A stretch of 64,000 nt of DNA from positions 62,001 to 126,000 of the forward strand of contig CAVQCX010000013.1 in the NCBI GenBank assembly GCA_963711095.1, read 5' to 3'. The notes below the pieces were generated by a model. The model was not told the origin of the DNA. It searched no databases and saw nothing but the letters and a program-made list of their open reading frames with translations. The DNA is from CAVQCX01 sp963711095. GTDB taxonomy: Bacteria > Pseudomonadota > Gammaproteobacteria > Chromatiales > Chromatiaceae. Of the stretch, positions 9,225 to 18,018 are shown in pieces (within the stretch, counting starts at the first letter, position 1; each line of letters begins with the position of its first letter). Made by a program: the position numbers and the translations under genes.

Positions 9225-10918
9225 CCACTTGCCCCCGGATCGGTCTCGTAATCCCCTTTCGAGACGGGGCCGTCGGCCCCCCCGACTTGCTGGCGTGGCC
9301 CCTGGAGACTTGGCTGACAATTATAGAGCACGCCTATCCAGAATCTGTTGACCAAGTCCACAAAATCCAGGTGCTTCACCACCCAGTCCGGGGGGCGCTC
9401 GACGATCGTACAGCTCACCCCACCGGCCTGGATCGGACGAATGTCCGCAAGATGCTTGGGCAAGATGAACAACAGGTACCGGCCCCGGGCACGAACATAC
9501 CTGGGCAGATCTTCCAATCGATCCAGAGGCTGCTCGGTCAGATCGGCCGGCCGGTAGAAATTCAGCTTGAGCTCGCCAGCCAGAGGGGTGGTCTGACCCT
9601 TTGGATACAGCGGCACAGCCGGCTGGTGCCCTTTGATGTGCAGAGGGCTCTCCTGACCCTTTGGATACAGCAGCACAGCCGGCTGGTCACCTTTGATGCG
9701 CAGTACGTCGATCAGCGGAATCATGCGGAATGTCGCGGGCCTAACCGACATGAACAGCAACGCCGGAATGTTCACGGTCAGGAATGCGATGCCGGACCAT
9801 TTTATCAACCGGTCTCGCGTCGTGCCGGCCGCCGGCCAGAAACCTCGCCGGTCCAGTGCGGTAATCACCCGCACCACGAAAATCCCGATGAAGCTCGCCA
9901 GGGGCAGGAGGAATCGCAGCTCCTTGTGGCCGATCAGCATGTGCGTCAGCAGAAAGGGCACCGAGGCCCAAGTGAGCAGGCTTCTCGGGTAGAGCACGAA
10001 GAACACGAAGAATGTCAGGATGATCAACACACCGAACAGCGCTCCGGGGGGCTCGACAAGGAGCTCGAAATAGCCCCACCAAGGCAGTGTCCCGAACGTC
10101 GCGGCCGTGCCTCCGAGCAGATTGACGTTGAGGTATCTCCATGGAGAAAAGACCCAGTGGCCGTAGAGCCAGTGATCCAGGAGCGCCCCTAGGCTCAGCA
10201 CGGCGAGGCCTCCCAGCAGCACGGGCAGAAGTGCGCGGACGGGCTCGCGTCGGATCACCCACAGCCAGCCAAGCACACCGACCACCATCAGCGCGATCTG
10301 ATATCGACACAGAAAGGCCAGGCCAAACAAGACGCCCATCAGGAGCGCTTTGCCGGCGCTGAGCCTCCCGCCACCCGTCTGCTTGACCACTACCAAGCCG
10401 AGCACCATGAAAGCCGAGGCCCAGGTCTCGGAGGAAAAACGCACGTGGAAGAAGGGCAAGAACGCCAGTAACAGACTCAGGCCTAGCATCCAGCGCGCGG
10501 CCCGCAGGCTGTCGATGCGCAGGATGTACTCGCGCACCAGCAGGAGCGAGGCCATCAATGACAGGGCGCCGGACAGGACCCTCAAGAGGAGCGTCTGATC
10601 AAAGGGGTCGGTCACGCCGAGCACCTTGGCGGCGCTGATCAACGCGTACGCGAGGGCCGGCTGGAAGGCCGACCGGATCTCGGCGGCATACTCCCACGGC
10701 AAGTCGGATGGCCGGTCGATCCCCAGCTTCAGACCCGCGAGCTCCAAGATCTGGAAGTGCTCGTCGGGATGGTAGAAACCGACGCTCAGCCACGCGGCGA
10801 GGAGATGGAAGAGCACCCCCGCCAGCAGCAATCGCCGCATGCTCGCATCTGCGAGAAACGGCTGAAGAATCCCTAGGGCATCGCTACGACCGGGTACGGC
10901 ATCGGGTCGGGTCGTCAT
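9221..10918 (-). CDS. GT22-like (ALG9/PIG-B type) mannosyltransferase
   Basis: A 565-residue multi-spanning GT-C enzyme. The first luminal loop has FYHPDEHFQ (H50, D52, E53), the hallmark of GT22 mannosyltransferases of the ALG9/PIG-B/SMP3 group, and a later loop has the matching HKELRFLLPL. Helices follow through residue ~400. The C-terminal soluble part contains a 20-residue in-frame tandem duplication (see repeat at 9593). It overlaps the downstream GT2-GtrA gene by ATGA, which fits a pathway where that protein makes the polyprenyl-phosphate mannose donor used here. Confidence 0.87.
   Translation of the reverse strand: MTTRPDAVPGRSDALGILQPFLADASMRRLLLAGVLFHLLAAWLSVGFYHPDEHFQILELAGLKLGIDRPSDLPWEYAAEIRSAFQPALAYALISAAKVLGVTDPFDQTLLLRVLSGALSLMASLLLVREYILRIDSLRAARWMLGLSLLLAFLPFFHVRFSSETWASAFMVLGLVVVKQTGGGRLSAGKALLMGVLFGLAFLCRYQIALMVVGVLGWLWVIRREPVRALLPVLLGGLAVLSLGALLDHWLYGHWVFSPWRYLNVNLLGGTAATFGTLPWWGYFELLVEPPGALFGVLIILTFFVFFVLYPRSLLTWASVPFLLTHMLIGHKELRFLLPLASFIGIFVVRVITALDRRGFWPAAGTTRDRLIKWSGIAFLTVNIPALLFMSVRPATFRMIPLIDVLRIKGDQPAVLLYPKGQESPLHIKGHQPAVPLYPKGQTTPLAGELKLNFYRPADLTEQPLDRLEDLPRYVRARGRYLLFILPKHLADIRPIQAGGVSCTIVERPPDWVVKHLDFVDLVNRFWIGVLYNCQPSLQGPRQQVGGADGPVSKGDYETDPGASG
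9593..9703. repeat. 60-bp in-frame tandem duplication inside the GT22-like gene
   Basis: Two copies with a 60-base period (9593-9652 and 9653 onward) share the run ctgaccctttggatacagc and most of the following ~30 bases. On the coding strand they encode two 20-residue units of the type IKGxQPAVxLYPKGQxxPL. The period is a multiple of three, so the frame is kept. Confidence 0.85.
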
Positions 10919-11388
10919 TTCGCGTAGGCGGTCCTTATTGACGAGGCAGTGGCATCGTGCGGTGAGATCTGATCCTCACGGGGGTGATAGGGCCTGGATT
11001 GGCAATCCTATTAGATCTCGATCCAACGTGGAAGGCAAAGGCAGGATCGCGGGGACGCGACGCCGCTGCATGCTCGAGCCGGCGACGTCGCAGACCGCAA
11101 ATAAGGCGCTGGCCCACGGCTGAGAAGGGAGACACTATCAATATTTCTTATCCTAAGATAAGTTCCATACATTGACTGCCATGCTGCGGACGAGGCACTG
11201 CGCATGCATCCGTAAAGCAGACTCCGCAAATACCTCCTGGCCCCAGGCAGATCTGCTTTGCTCCCAGGCCCAGCGCTCACAATCCTTGGAGAGCCCCGCT
11301 CAGTTGGGGAAAGCGGCACTGGCGCGTTTCTGCTCGGCCTCACTCCGAGGGCGTCCACGCACACCTCCGTGCGGCTACCACTCCGACG
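10919..11388. other. Intergenic region with possible degenerate dispersed repeat
   Basis: This 470-bp gap has no convincing gene. Its distal part (about 11290-11350, containing gcactggcg and ctgctcggcctcact) loosely resembles the hairpin-containing sequence near 60060-60110 at the end of the mbxH-like gene, suggesting remnants of one dispersed repeat family. Confidence 0.4.
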
Positions 11389-13314
11389 CTAGGGATGGGC
11401 CGCGCTGCCCACGGGCAGCCGATACACCACATAACCTGGATTTCTGTACAGCTCCGTAAACGGCCACTCTGGCTGGCAGGATGCCCGAACCGCCAGCTTG
11501 GCACCGAAGCGGTCACCCAGTTGGATCGCCCTCTCGGGCGTGAGACTGCGGTCGAATTCGCGCGCCCGCCACGCAATCCCGAGCAGGCCATTGGCCCGGT
11601 CGTACTTCCAGCCAAACGCGTTGAGCTTGTTGCGGTAAACCGACGCGTACTCGGGATTATGAACGAGAAGGTCGCCTTCCTGCACATCAAGAACCGGAAT
11701 CTGGTTGCTGTACGCTCGGATTCCGGAGCTGTTGAAGGGGACGATCACTTTGGCTGACATAGGGGCATTTCTTGCGAGCCAGCGCTGAACATCATACCAC
11801 TGACGGTAGGAGCCGCTGATCTGCGGGTAGGTGATGAGCAGCAGGCTGATGAGGACACTTAGTCCACCGAGGCATGCTGCAGTCCAACGAAACGCGGCGA
11901 GGGCTCGCGGCGCAACCGGACGATTCGGAATCAGCCAGGCGCGCGCGGTCGCTGAAATGGCAAGAATGATGAATACGCCCGCCATGAGAAGCAGGAAATA
12001 AGAGACGTTCGTAAGATCAGGGGCGGACGGGTCGACGTACGATCGCACAACCGCGAATGAGACTGCGAGATAACCGCCCCCGAGCGCCGCCATCAGAGGC
12101 ACGCCGATCCATCCCGCAGTCAGAAATGTCAGACCCCTGCGGCGCGTTATGACGAACATCCAAAGAGCCGGCACCAAGGCAAGCCAATAAACATAGCGGA
12201 TCATGGGGACCAGCACAATGCCCAGCAGCAACAGGCTTCCGAGCACAACAGCCACCCGACGCATCGGCGTTACATCGGCGTCCCGATAGCGCAAGAGACT
12301 CACGGAGGCCCTTGCCAAGAGCGGCAAACCGGCGAGCCCCATCAACCAACTGACCCGCATGGGATGTGCTCGCAGTATCAGGGGCTCCGGGTGTAACTCC
12401 GTGGCGATGCCAGCGACAGCCCCGGCGATCAGCGACAACAACGCTATTCGCGGAATCAGGCCGTTGTCCAGGGTCGGAGATGCCAGCCGCCAGATGGGCC
12501 ATGCCGCCAGCGCTGGAAACAGGAAAGATGCCCAATCTGCGGCGCCCCAGGAGCTGGGCCAAAAATGAAGAGGAAACCACGAACGGATCAACTCGACGTA
12601 GTCAGCAGGCGCCTCGCCGAGGGGGTGGTTCGCGTGAAGCATCCAGACGACGGTGGGCGACATACAGACCAGGGCTGCCGCGATCCCAAGGGCGAGCCCT
12701 CTCCAATCTTTTCGGCCGCGGCCGAGAACGATCGCCCCCGACACTATGCCCAGGGCGTGGATGGCGTGGAGCGCATGTATATTGAACGTGAGACCGATGA
12801 CTGCCACGCCAGGAATGATGCGTCCCTGGGCACAGAGGGTCAGGCTTCCCAGGACCAAGACCTGCGCTAGGAGGGCGTGGTCGGTCGCGGGGAAGCTGAT
12901 CGCGTCGACAGCGAAAACAGGGGTGTAGATGGTCAGTAGAATCGACGTCAGGAGGCCGGTCAAACGATCGCCCCAGACGGCCACGGCCAGAGTGTAGGCA
13001 AGCCAGGCTGTGGCGAGGCGACAAATCAGGAACAGGCCAAAGAATATTGTCGGCAGAGAGATGTAATGGGTGAGCCAGGCGATCGCGGGAAAAAAGAATG
13101 TCGCGTATGTTCCTGCGAATGCCTGGACGACGGGGTCTGACTGGAATGCCGGGTCGCCGGCAAGGTAGCGAATAAGGCCAATCTGGACGCCCTGATTAAA
13201 GGAGCCTATGTCCAGATAGCCTTGGGTCAGGATACTGCCGAGGGCGATCGCCGCGAGCCAAAGATGCGGGACATCCCGGTTCTCAGACCCACCGATTCTG
13301 TCTAGGAAAGACAT
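11389..13314 (-). CDS. Large polytopic membrane protein, GT-C-like
   Basis: A 641-residue protein with about twelve hydrophobic segments and a soluble C-terminal ~130 residues (from WYDVQRWLARNAPMSAKVIV). The region between the first helices (TQGYLDIGSFNQGVQIGLIR) has an acidic residue near the membrane as in GT-C enzymes, and the C-terminal part resembles those of bacterial PMT-like and oligosaccharyltransferase-like proteins with an exposed domain. I do not recognise a named family. It closes the glycan cluster on the minus strand. Confidence 0.7.
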   Translation of the reverse strand: MSFLDRIGGSENRDVPHLWLAAIALGSILTQGYLDIGSFNQGVQIGLIRYLAGDPAFQSDPVVQAFAGTYATFFFPAIAWLTHYISLPTIFFGLFLICRLATAWLAYTLAVAVWGDRLTGLLTSILLTIYTPVFAVDAISFPATDHALLAQVLVLGSLTLCAQGRIIPGVAVIGLTFNIHALHAIHALGIVSGAIVLGRGRKDWRGLALGIAAALVCMSPTVVWMLHANHPLGEAPADYVELIRSWFPLHFWPSSWGAADWASFLFPALAAWPIWRLASPTLDNGLIPRIALLSLIAGAVAGIATELHPEPLILRAHPMRVSWLMGLAGLPLLARASVSLLRYRDADVTPMRRVAVVLGSLLLLGIVLVPMIRYVYWLALVPALWMFVITRRRGLTFLTAGWIGVPLMAALGGGYLAVSFAVVRSYVDPSAPDLTNVSYFLLLMAGVFIILAISATARAWLIPNRPVAPRALAAFRWTAACLGGLSVLISLLLITYPQISGSYRQWYDVQRWLARNAPMSAKVIVPFNSSGIRAYSNQIPVLDVQEGDLLVHNPEYASVYRNKLNAFGWKYDRANGLLGIAWRAREFDRSLTPERAIQLGDRFGAKLAVRASCQPEWPFTELYRNPGYVVYRLPVGSAAHP

Positions 13315-14260
13315 TGGTCAGATCACTCTAAGCGAAAATTTGAGCAGCTGATCCGCAACAGGCTCGCGAGCATCGGGTGCGTCGTCGGCGACCGGGGCCT
13401 CGTCGAGCTCCCGGGGCCCGGATACCGTATGATGGCTAATGCTGCACGACTCGCGGGCTGCAAATAGCGACATGCCCGCACACCACGAGTAGCGAAGCCT
13501 GGCTGATGATTGCCGGTGGGCTTCAATACCGGTGCCCGTCGGAAATACCGCCTGCTCAGCACCGAGACAGTAAGCGTCCGGCTTTGACCGTGTTGACGTG
13601 TCAGCCGCTGATTTCGTCGGTCCGGATGTCGTTGGTGAATGCGGTCGGGACGGCAAGATCCAGGTGACAGCGCAGGCTTTCGCCTTCGCGGATCGGCGTC
13701 TCGTCGTCATGCAGCTTGGCCGCGTCGAGCAGGCAGGACTGCCGGGCGCTGGCGTGGGCTGACTGATTAGTTGCTCGAGGATATCGATCCCCGGCGGTAC
13801 CGCGACCGGGGATCGACGTATGCGGCCACCAGCGACGCAGGTCTGGCTCCGGCGCAGCCGCTACCTGAGACCGTACCGGCATGCGCGCAACCGCTGCTCG
13901 GGGACAAACCGCGAAGCGCGGGTCGCAATCCGACGCTTGGCACCAGGTAGCCGCTTTGCGCGCCAACCTGACCTGCGAGGAGCCGCGCCTTGGCGGCACA
14001 GCCCCGCGAGTGCGTGTAGCACTTTGCATTGGAGCGGTTTGTAGCTCGCTCCTAGGGGCCAGCCGCGGCGCCGATCCCGGAACTTTGTTCCATTGGGTGG
14101 TTCTCTCCCCCCAGGCAGCGCAGGGCCGGGTGCCGCGAACCGCCAAAGCCAATCCCGCAGCTCGCTCGGTCAGCGGCCGCCGAGCACCAGGGGCGCTCCG
14201 ACGCCGGGCCGGGACGAAGCATGCGCTCGCTCCGACCCGCAGCGCTCGCCGGACACCCCC
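13315..14260. other. Long region without a recognisable gene
   Basis: Open frames on the minus strand (for instance 13318-13710 and 13601-14152) have no family resemblance and look like chance frames in GC-rich DNA, though the stretch ending at 13601 (tail LAVPTAFTNDIRTDEISG) has a protein-like composition and may be a remnant of a decayed gene. Around 13951-13980 lies a copy of a dispersed repeat core (gcgccaacctgacctg) that recurs at 27721, 28640 and 29500. Confidence 0.4.
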
Positions 14261-14740
14261 TCAGTGCGAGACGCGGGCGGTGCCGTCCGGGCCGGTTATC
14301 ACCCGCACCCGGTCACCGGGATAAAAGCGCTCGTCCGCACCCTGGGTCACTGCGACGATCCGGCCGCTGTCGAGGCGCACCGTGATCTCGAGCCCCGGCC
14401 GGGCGGTCACGCCTTCTTCAATGGCCGAGCCGGCAAGACCGCCGACGATCGCGCCGCCGACCGCTCCGGCGGCATTCGCGCGCCGACCGCTGCCGAGGGT
14501 GCTGCCCGCGATACCGCCGAGCGCAGCACCGCCGATCGTCCCGACGCCGCTCTTGGTCCCCTCGATCTGAACATCGCGCACACTTTCAACAGTGCCCATG
14601 TCAACGTACTGGGCGGTACGCGCCTGGGAACGAGTGTAGGAGCGCCCGGACATGTCGGAGGCGCAGCCTCCCACGGACGCAGCCAGAAGCACCGCCAGCA
14701 CCACGGCGCCCGCCGTACTAAAAGTTCTGCTGAAGCTCAT
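14261..14740 (-). CDS. Glycine-zipper outer-membrane lipoprotein (SlyB/Lpp15-like)
   Basis: A 159-residue lipoprotein: a signal peptide ends in a lipobox-like VGGC (Cys 26), followed by a linker and two glycine-zipper hydrophobic stretches (GTIGGAALGGIAGSTLGSG and AVGGAIVGGLAGSAIEEG). The C-terminal domain (LEITVRLDSGRIVAVTQGAD ... FYPGDRVRVITG) is the small beta-barrel seen in SlyB/PcP-type outer-membrane lipoproteins. These proteins sit in the outer membrane inner leaflet and are often stress- or PhoP-controlled; nothing in the sequence tells which applies here. Confidence 0.88.
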   Translation of the reverse strand: MSFSRTFSTAGAVVLAVLLAASVGGCASDMSGRSYTRSQARTAQYVDMGTVESVRDVQIEGTKSGVGTIGGAALGGIAGSTLGSGRRANAAGAVGGAIVGGLAGSAIEEGVTARPGLEITVRLDSGRIVAVTQGADERFYPGDRVRVITGPDGTARVSH

Positions 14741-15043
14741 TTGCCGAACCCCCTGTGTGGAGACGAAGATGTCCTTCGTAGTCAGTAGTCAAAGTATGCA
14801 TGCGCAAACTGAACGGTCGCTTAACCGCCCACGTAATCCGCGACACAGTTCCCGGTATCGCGCCTGATCCTGCTGCGAGGCGGCCCGGGCGCCGACAGAT
14901 CAGGCGCCTGGGCAGACATAGGGCCTCGGATCGCGGCGAAAGCCCACGAGCGGTGCGCCGGCCCAGCTGGAAGGCGAGAGTCAGGGCGCCCGCGCCCCCG
15001 GCGTGCCGATGGGCAGGCGCCGCGGGTCCGGGAAAGCGGCAGT
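14741..15043. other. Intergenic region, no gene seen
   Basis: This 303-bp stretch lies between two minus-strand genes. It probably contains the promoter for the glycine-zipper lipoprotein, but I cannot identify -35/-10 boxes with confidence. Confidence 0.35.
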
Positions 15044-15388
15044 CTATTCGGGCACGCGCGGCGGCGGCGGCGCCTTCGACTCACCGCTCTGGGGGGTCAC
15101 GACGATGGTACTGGGCGCCCCCCCACCGTAGCCGCCGTAGCCGCCGTAGCCGCCGGGATAGCCCCAGGGACCACCACCACCCCAGCCGTAGGGGCCGTAC
15201 CCGCCGTAGCCCCAGGGACCGCCACCGTAGGGGCCGTAACGGTAGTAGCCGCGATCATAATAATCATCATTATTGCCCCCGAACCAGCGGGATGGATTCA
15301 TCATGTTGCCGAAGTTGAATGCCTGGGCCGCACCCGCCAAGGTCAGCCCCGCCATCCCGAGGGCGGCGATCAAGATTTTCCGGGTCAC
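15044..15388 (-). CDS. Secreted Gly/Tyr/Pro-rich protein resembling sulfur-globule proteins
   Basis: I place the start at the GTG at 15388: GGAGG lies nine bases upstream and translation begins with a clean signal peptide (VTRKILIAALGMAGLTLAG, cleavage after AQA). The 114-residue precursor gives a mature protein beginning FNFGNMMNPSRWFGGNNDD, then a long GYG/GPYGG/GPWGY repeat tract and a basic Pro-rich tail. This composition and layout match the small structural proteins that coat periplasmic sulfur globules in Chromatiaceae and relatives. The low complexity makes homology hard to prove by eye, so another Gly-rich envelope protein remains possible. Confidence 0.6.
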   Translation of the reverse strand: MTRKILIAALGMAGLTLAGAAQAFNFGNMMNPSRWFGGNNDDYYDRGYYRYGPYGGGPWGYGGYGPYGWGGGGPWGYPGGYGGYGGYGGGAPSTIVVTPQSGESKAPPPPRVPE

Positions 15389-15789
15389 CGTACTGATCCT
15401 CCGAAGTATTGCAGCGGCTGCACCCACGGCAGCCCTGACGCCGCACGGGCAGGGGCTCGGGCTACCCGTTCCCCCGATCCACCGGCGGCCCCGCAGATTC
15501 CGAGACGCGCCGTCGTATATTAGCACAACGTATAGCTCATTCGCGGGCTGATTTACAACCGATCCACGTGCTAATCTTAACAAGATTCTAAACGCTCACT
15601 CGAGGTTCCCCGAACAGGATCGACGCCAGCGCCAATCCTGGAAACAGAGAGCGACGCGCGGACCGGCCCCGAGCGGCCCGAAGCCTCGCCGGGCGTACAG
15701 TCCCGGAGGCCGTGGATGCGGGGCGGAACAGGGGCTGTGCGCCGACCGACACCAATCTTCGAACAACGACCGGATGGGGGTTAGTTAGG
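15389..15789. other. Divergent intergenic region
   Basis: A 401-bp region between the minus-strand sulfur-globule-like gene and the plus-strand repeat-protein gene. It includes an AT-richer stretch around 15515-15600 (for example tatattagcacaacgtatag) that is the most likely place for promoters of one or both. No gene is convincing here. Confidence 0.45.
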
Positions 15790-16536
15790 ATGAAAAGGCT
15801 ACTCGTTCTTCTGTTGTCTGCGCTGCCGTTCGCCAGCATGGCAGCGGATTACCAGTCCACGCTCCTGGTTCAGACGGGTCTGATGCGCGAAAGCGACCTG
15901 ATCATCCGCACCGTCAGCGACCTGGAGAGCAACAAGATCTGCCTGGCCTTCTACGTCAGCACGGTGGGGACGAGCCCGGCGATGACCTGCTACGACGTCA
16001 CCTCCGGGTTCCGGTCGAACATCATGCAGGTCGGGCACTTCAGCGAAGACAAGCTGATCGTGCGCAAGATCAAGGACACCTACAACGCCGTGTCCTGTCT
16101 GGTGGCTTATGTGAGCACCTCCGGCACGTCACCGGCCATCGACTGCTATCAGAGCCGCAACGTGGCCGAAGACGACATGGTACGCGACGGCCATCTGCGC
16201 GAGGGTGACCTGGACATCTATCGCATCGTCGATCCGGACAGCACCAAGACCTGCCTGATCGCGTACGTGAAAACGGCGAGCACCTCCCCCACGCTGAAAT
16301 GCTACAACAGCGTCAAGGACAGCAAAGGCGCTATGTCCCAGACCAGCTATATGCGCGAAGGGGATCTGGTGGTGCGCAAGATCGTGGACGAGAACAATCG
16401 CAAGGAGTGCCTGATCACCTACGTGAGCACGGAAGGCACCTCCCCGTATATCTTCTGCTCCGATGCCGACAAGGTGGTCCAGTACCCGGCGCCGCCACGT
16501 CCGCCGGCACCGGCACCCGCGCCACCCAAGCCGTAG
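15790..16536 (+). CDS. Secreted protein of four ~53-residue repeats with Pro-rich tail
   Basis: The ATG at 15790 starts a clear signal peptide (MKRLLVLLLSALPFASMAA). The mature part is four imperfect repeats, each with the pattern (M/L)RE(G/S)DL-x-h-R-x-h-x-D, about 13 residues, then C-L-x-x-Y-V-S-T-x-G-T-S-P-x-h-x-C-Y. Each repeat therefore carries two cysteines, the fourth with CS in place of CY, which fits one disulfide per repeat in the periplasm or outside. The protein ends in a PAPPRPPAPAPAPP tail. I do not recognise the family. It is transcribed divergently from the sulfur-globule-like gene. Confidence 0.8.
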   Translation: MKRLLVLLLSALPFASMAADYQSTLLVQTGLMRESDLIIRTVSDLESNKICLAFYVSTVGTSPAMTCYDVTSGFRSNIMQVGHFSEDKLIVRKIKDTYNAVSCLVAYVSTSGTSPAIDCYQSRNVAEDDMVRDGHLREGDLDIYRIVDPDSTKTCLIAYVKTASTSPTLKCYNSVKDSKGAMSQTSYMREGDLVVRKIVDENNRKECLITYVSTEGTSPYIFCSDADKVVQYPAPPRPPAPAPAPPKP

Positions 16537-16543
16537 CAGCCTT

Positions 16544-16573
16544 GCGACAGCCCCGCCCCGGCGGAGCTGTCGC
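16544..16573 (+). terminator. GC-rich hairpin after the repeat-protein gene
   Basis: Stem GCGACAGC / GCTGTCGC with an inner CCGCC / GGCGG extension starts eight bases after the stop codon. There is no T-run, so this is a possible rather than canonical intrinsic terminator. Confidence 0.45.
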
Positions 16574-16710
16574 TTCCGGGAGCCGCTCGTCCGGGGGAGA
16601 ACCGCCGCGTTGACAACCGCACACGCCAGGCCTTTACTTCCAGCAGGTCATCTCCGGCCCGGCTCCCGGTGAGACCACGGAGCGACACCTGAGGATACGG
16701 AGACGCTGCG

Positions 16711-17028
16711 ATGTCAGGCATGACCCAGTTAAACGCCAAGAACCAGCTGGCGTACTTCGCGAAACGGAGGATGGACAAGCTCGGGGTGAAGCTCGAGCAT
16801 CGCTGTGCCGGGTACATGGACCGAATCCTGACCCAGGCGATCGATCGGATGGCCCTGGCGCGCGTGCTCGAGCGGGCCGACAAGCTCATCCAGGCCCAGG
16901 AGAACCTGTCCGAGTTCATCGACTGCCTGTGCAAGCACGCCAAGGATCTGCGGTCCTATCCAGAGATCGGCGAAAAGGCATTCGACCGGGCCAAGCTGGA
17001 GAAGTGCCCGATATGGCCACTGTGCTGA
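16711..17028 (+). CDS. Hypothetical protein, 105 aa
   Basis: A small basic, helical protein (MSGMTQLNAKNQLAYFAKRR at the start) with several cysteines, including a CLCKH motif near residue 72 and a C-terminal CPIWPLC. GGAG lies eight bases before the ATG, supporting the start. There is no signal peptide or membrane helix. I do not recognise the family. It is followed 30 bp later by the convergent channel-partner gene. Confidence 0.6.
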   Translation: MSGMTQLNAKNQLAYFAKRRMDKLGVKLEHRCAGYMDRILTQAIDRMALARVLERADKLIQAQENLSEFIDCLCKHAKDLRSYPEIGEKAFDRAKLEKCPIWPLC

Positions 17029-17058
17029 GGCTAGCCTTCCCCGCGAGCAGTCAGGCCC

Positions 17059-18018
17059 TCAGGGCTGCATCTCCGGCGCGGCTTGGAAGTAGTAGTCGTA
17101 CTTCTTGTGCAGATCGCTGGTCAAGGACCAGGCCTCGTTGTAGGACAGGCCGCTGTCCTTGGGGAAGATCACCTTGATATACAGACCGTCCGGGTCACGC
17201 TGCTTCAGCACGGCCAGGCGCGACTCCAGGGCGTCGCGCGAGACCCGGGTGAAGTCGGCGTGCTCGGGCTCGCGGTATTCGATCAGGTACTCGCCCCCGA
17301 CCTTGGAATAGCGCACCTCGACCACGTACTTGCCGCTGGCCGTGCGCGCCGGCTTGATCAGCTTGTCGTAGCGCACGCTCAGATCGTCGTAGCTGCCCTG
17401 CAGATCGGCCAGCCGCTTGTCTTTGGCCAGGATGAGGGACTTGGCCTGCTCCAGCTGCTGGCGCTGCTGGGCGGCCGTCTGCTCCAGACCCTGCACCTGA
17501 TCCTGAGAGGACTGGTAACGGGTCTGCAGAGTGACATAGTCCTGGCGCACCGTAGCAAGGGTCGCCCGCGCGCTGGACAGATCGTCGCCGAGCTGCTCGT
17601 TCTCGCTTTTCAGCCGCTGGGCTTGCATGGAGAGCTGGTCGCGCTGGCTCGACAATGCGCCGATCTGACCCTGCTGGCCCTGCACCTGGGTCTGCAGCGC
17701 CTGGCGCTGCTCCTCGGCGCGCATCAGGCGCATACGCACCATGGACAGCTCGTTCTCGGTGGCAATCAGCTTGAGGCTGAGATTCTCCTTCTCCTGGCCG
17801 GTGGCACGGGCCAGCTCGGCCGCCGAGCGCTCCGCGTCCATAGTGGCGCGCAGCTGGCGCACCAGCTCCATGTTGCGCAACAGCAGCACCAGCATGGAGA
17901 TCATGAAGATCATGACCACCACTGTCATGATGTCGGTGAACGACGGCCAGAAGCTCTCCCCGTTCTGGCTGTCCTGGCGGTTCAGCCGCAGGTCGATGAA
18001 GCCCTCTTCCACGCTCAT
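17059..18018 (-). CDS. Single-pass coiled-coil protein, MotB/ExbD-like partner of a proton channel
   Basis: A 319-residue protein. The N-terminus (NGESFWPSFTDIMTVVVMIF) has the cytoplasmic stretch, the aspartate at the start of the single helix and the hydrophobic run found in MotB, TolR, ExbD and ZorB, where this Asp carries protons. A long coiled coil follows (~55-215, rich in Q, E, L, R). Instead of an OmpA peptidoglycan-binding domain there is a ~90-residue C-terminal domain (KYVVEVRYSKVGGEYLIEYR ... GLYIKVIFPKD). The gene overlaps the MotA/ExbB-like gene by ATGA, so the two products surely work as a pair. The cargo or target is unknown. Confidence 0.75.
   Translation of the reverse strand: MSVEEGFIDLRLNRQDSQNGESFWPSFTDIMTVVVMIFMISMLVLLLRNMELVRQLRATMDAERSAAELARATGQEKENLSLKLIATENELSMVRMRLMRAEEQRQALQTQVQGQQGQIGALSSQRDQLSMQAQRLKSENEQLGDDLSSARATLATVRQDYVTLQTRYQSSQDQVQGLEQTAAQQRQQLEQAKSLILAKDKRLADLQGSYDDLSVRYDKLIKPARTASGKYVVEVRYSKVGGEYLIEYREPEHADFTRVSRDALESRLAVLKQRDPDGLYIKVIFPKDSGLSYNEAWSLTSDLHKKYDYYFQAAPEMQP

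Noticed and set aside
13318..14152. Two minus-strand open frames in the 0.9-kb gap after the large membrane protein
   Set aside because: No start site, family resemblance or even composition bias that separates them from chance; kept only as a possible remnant.
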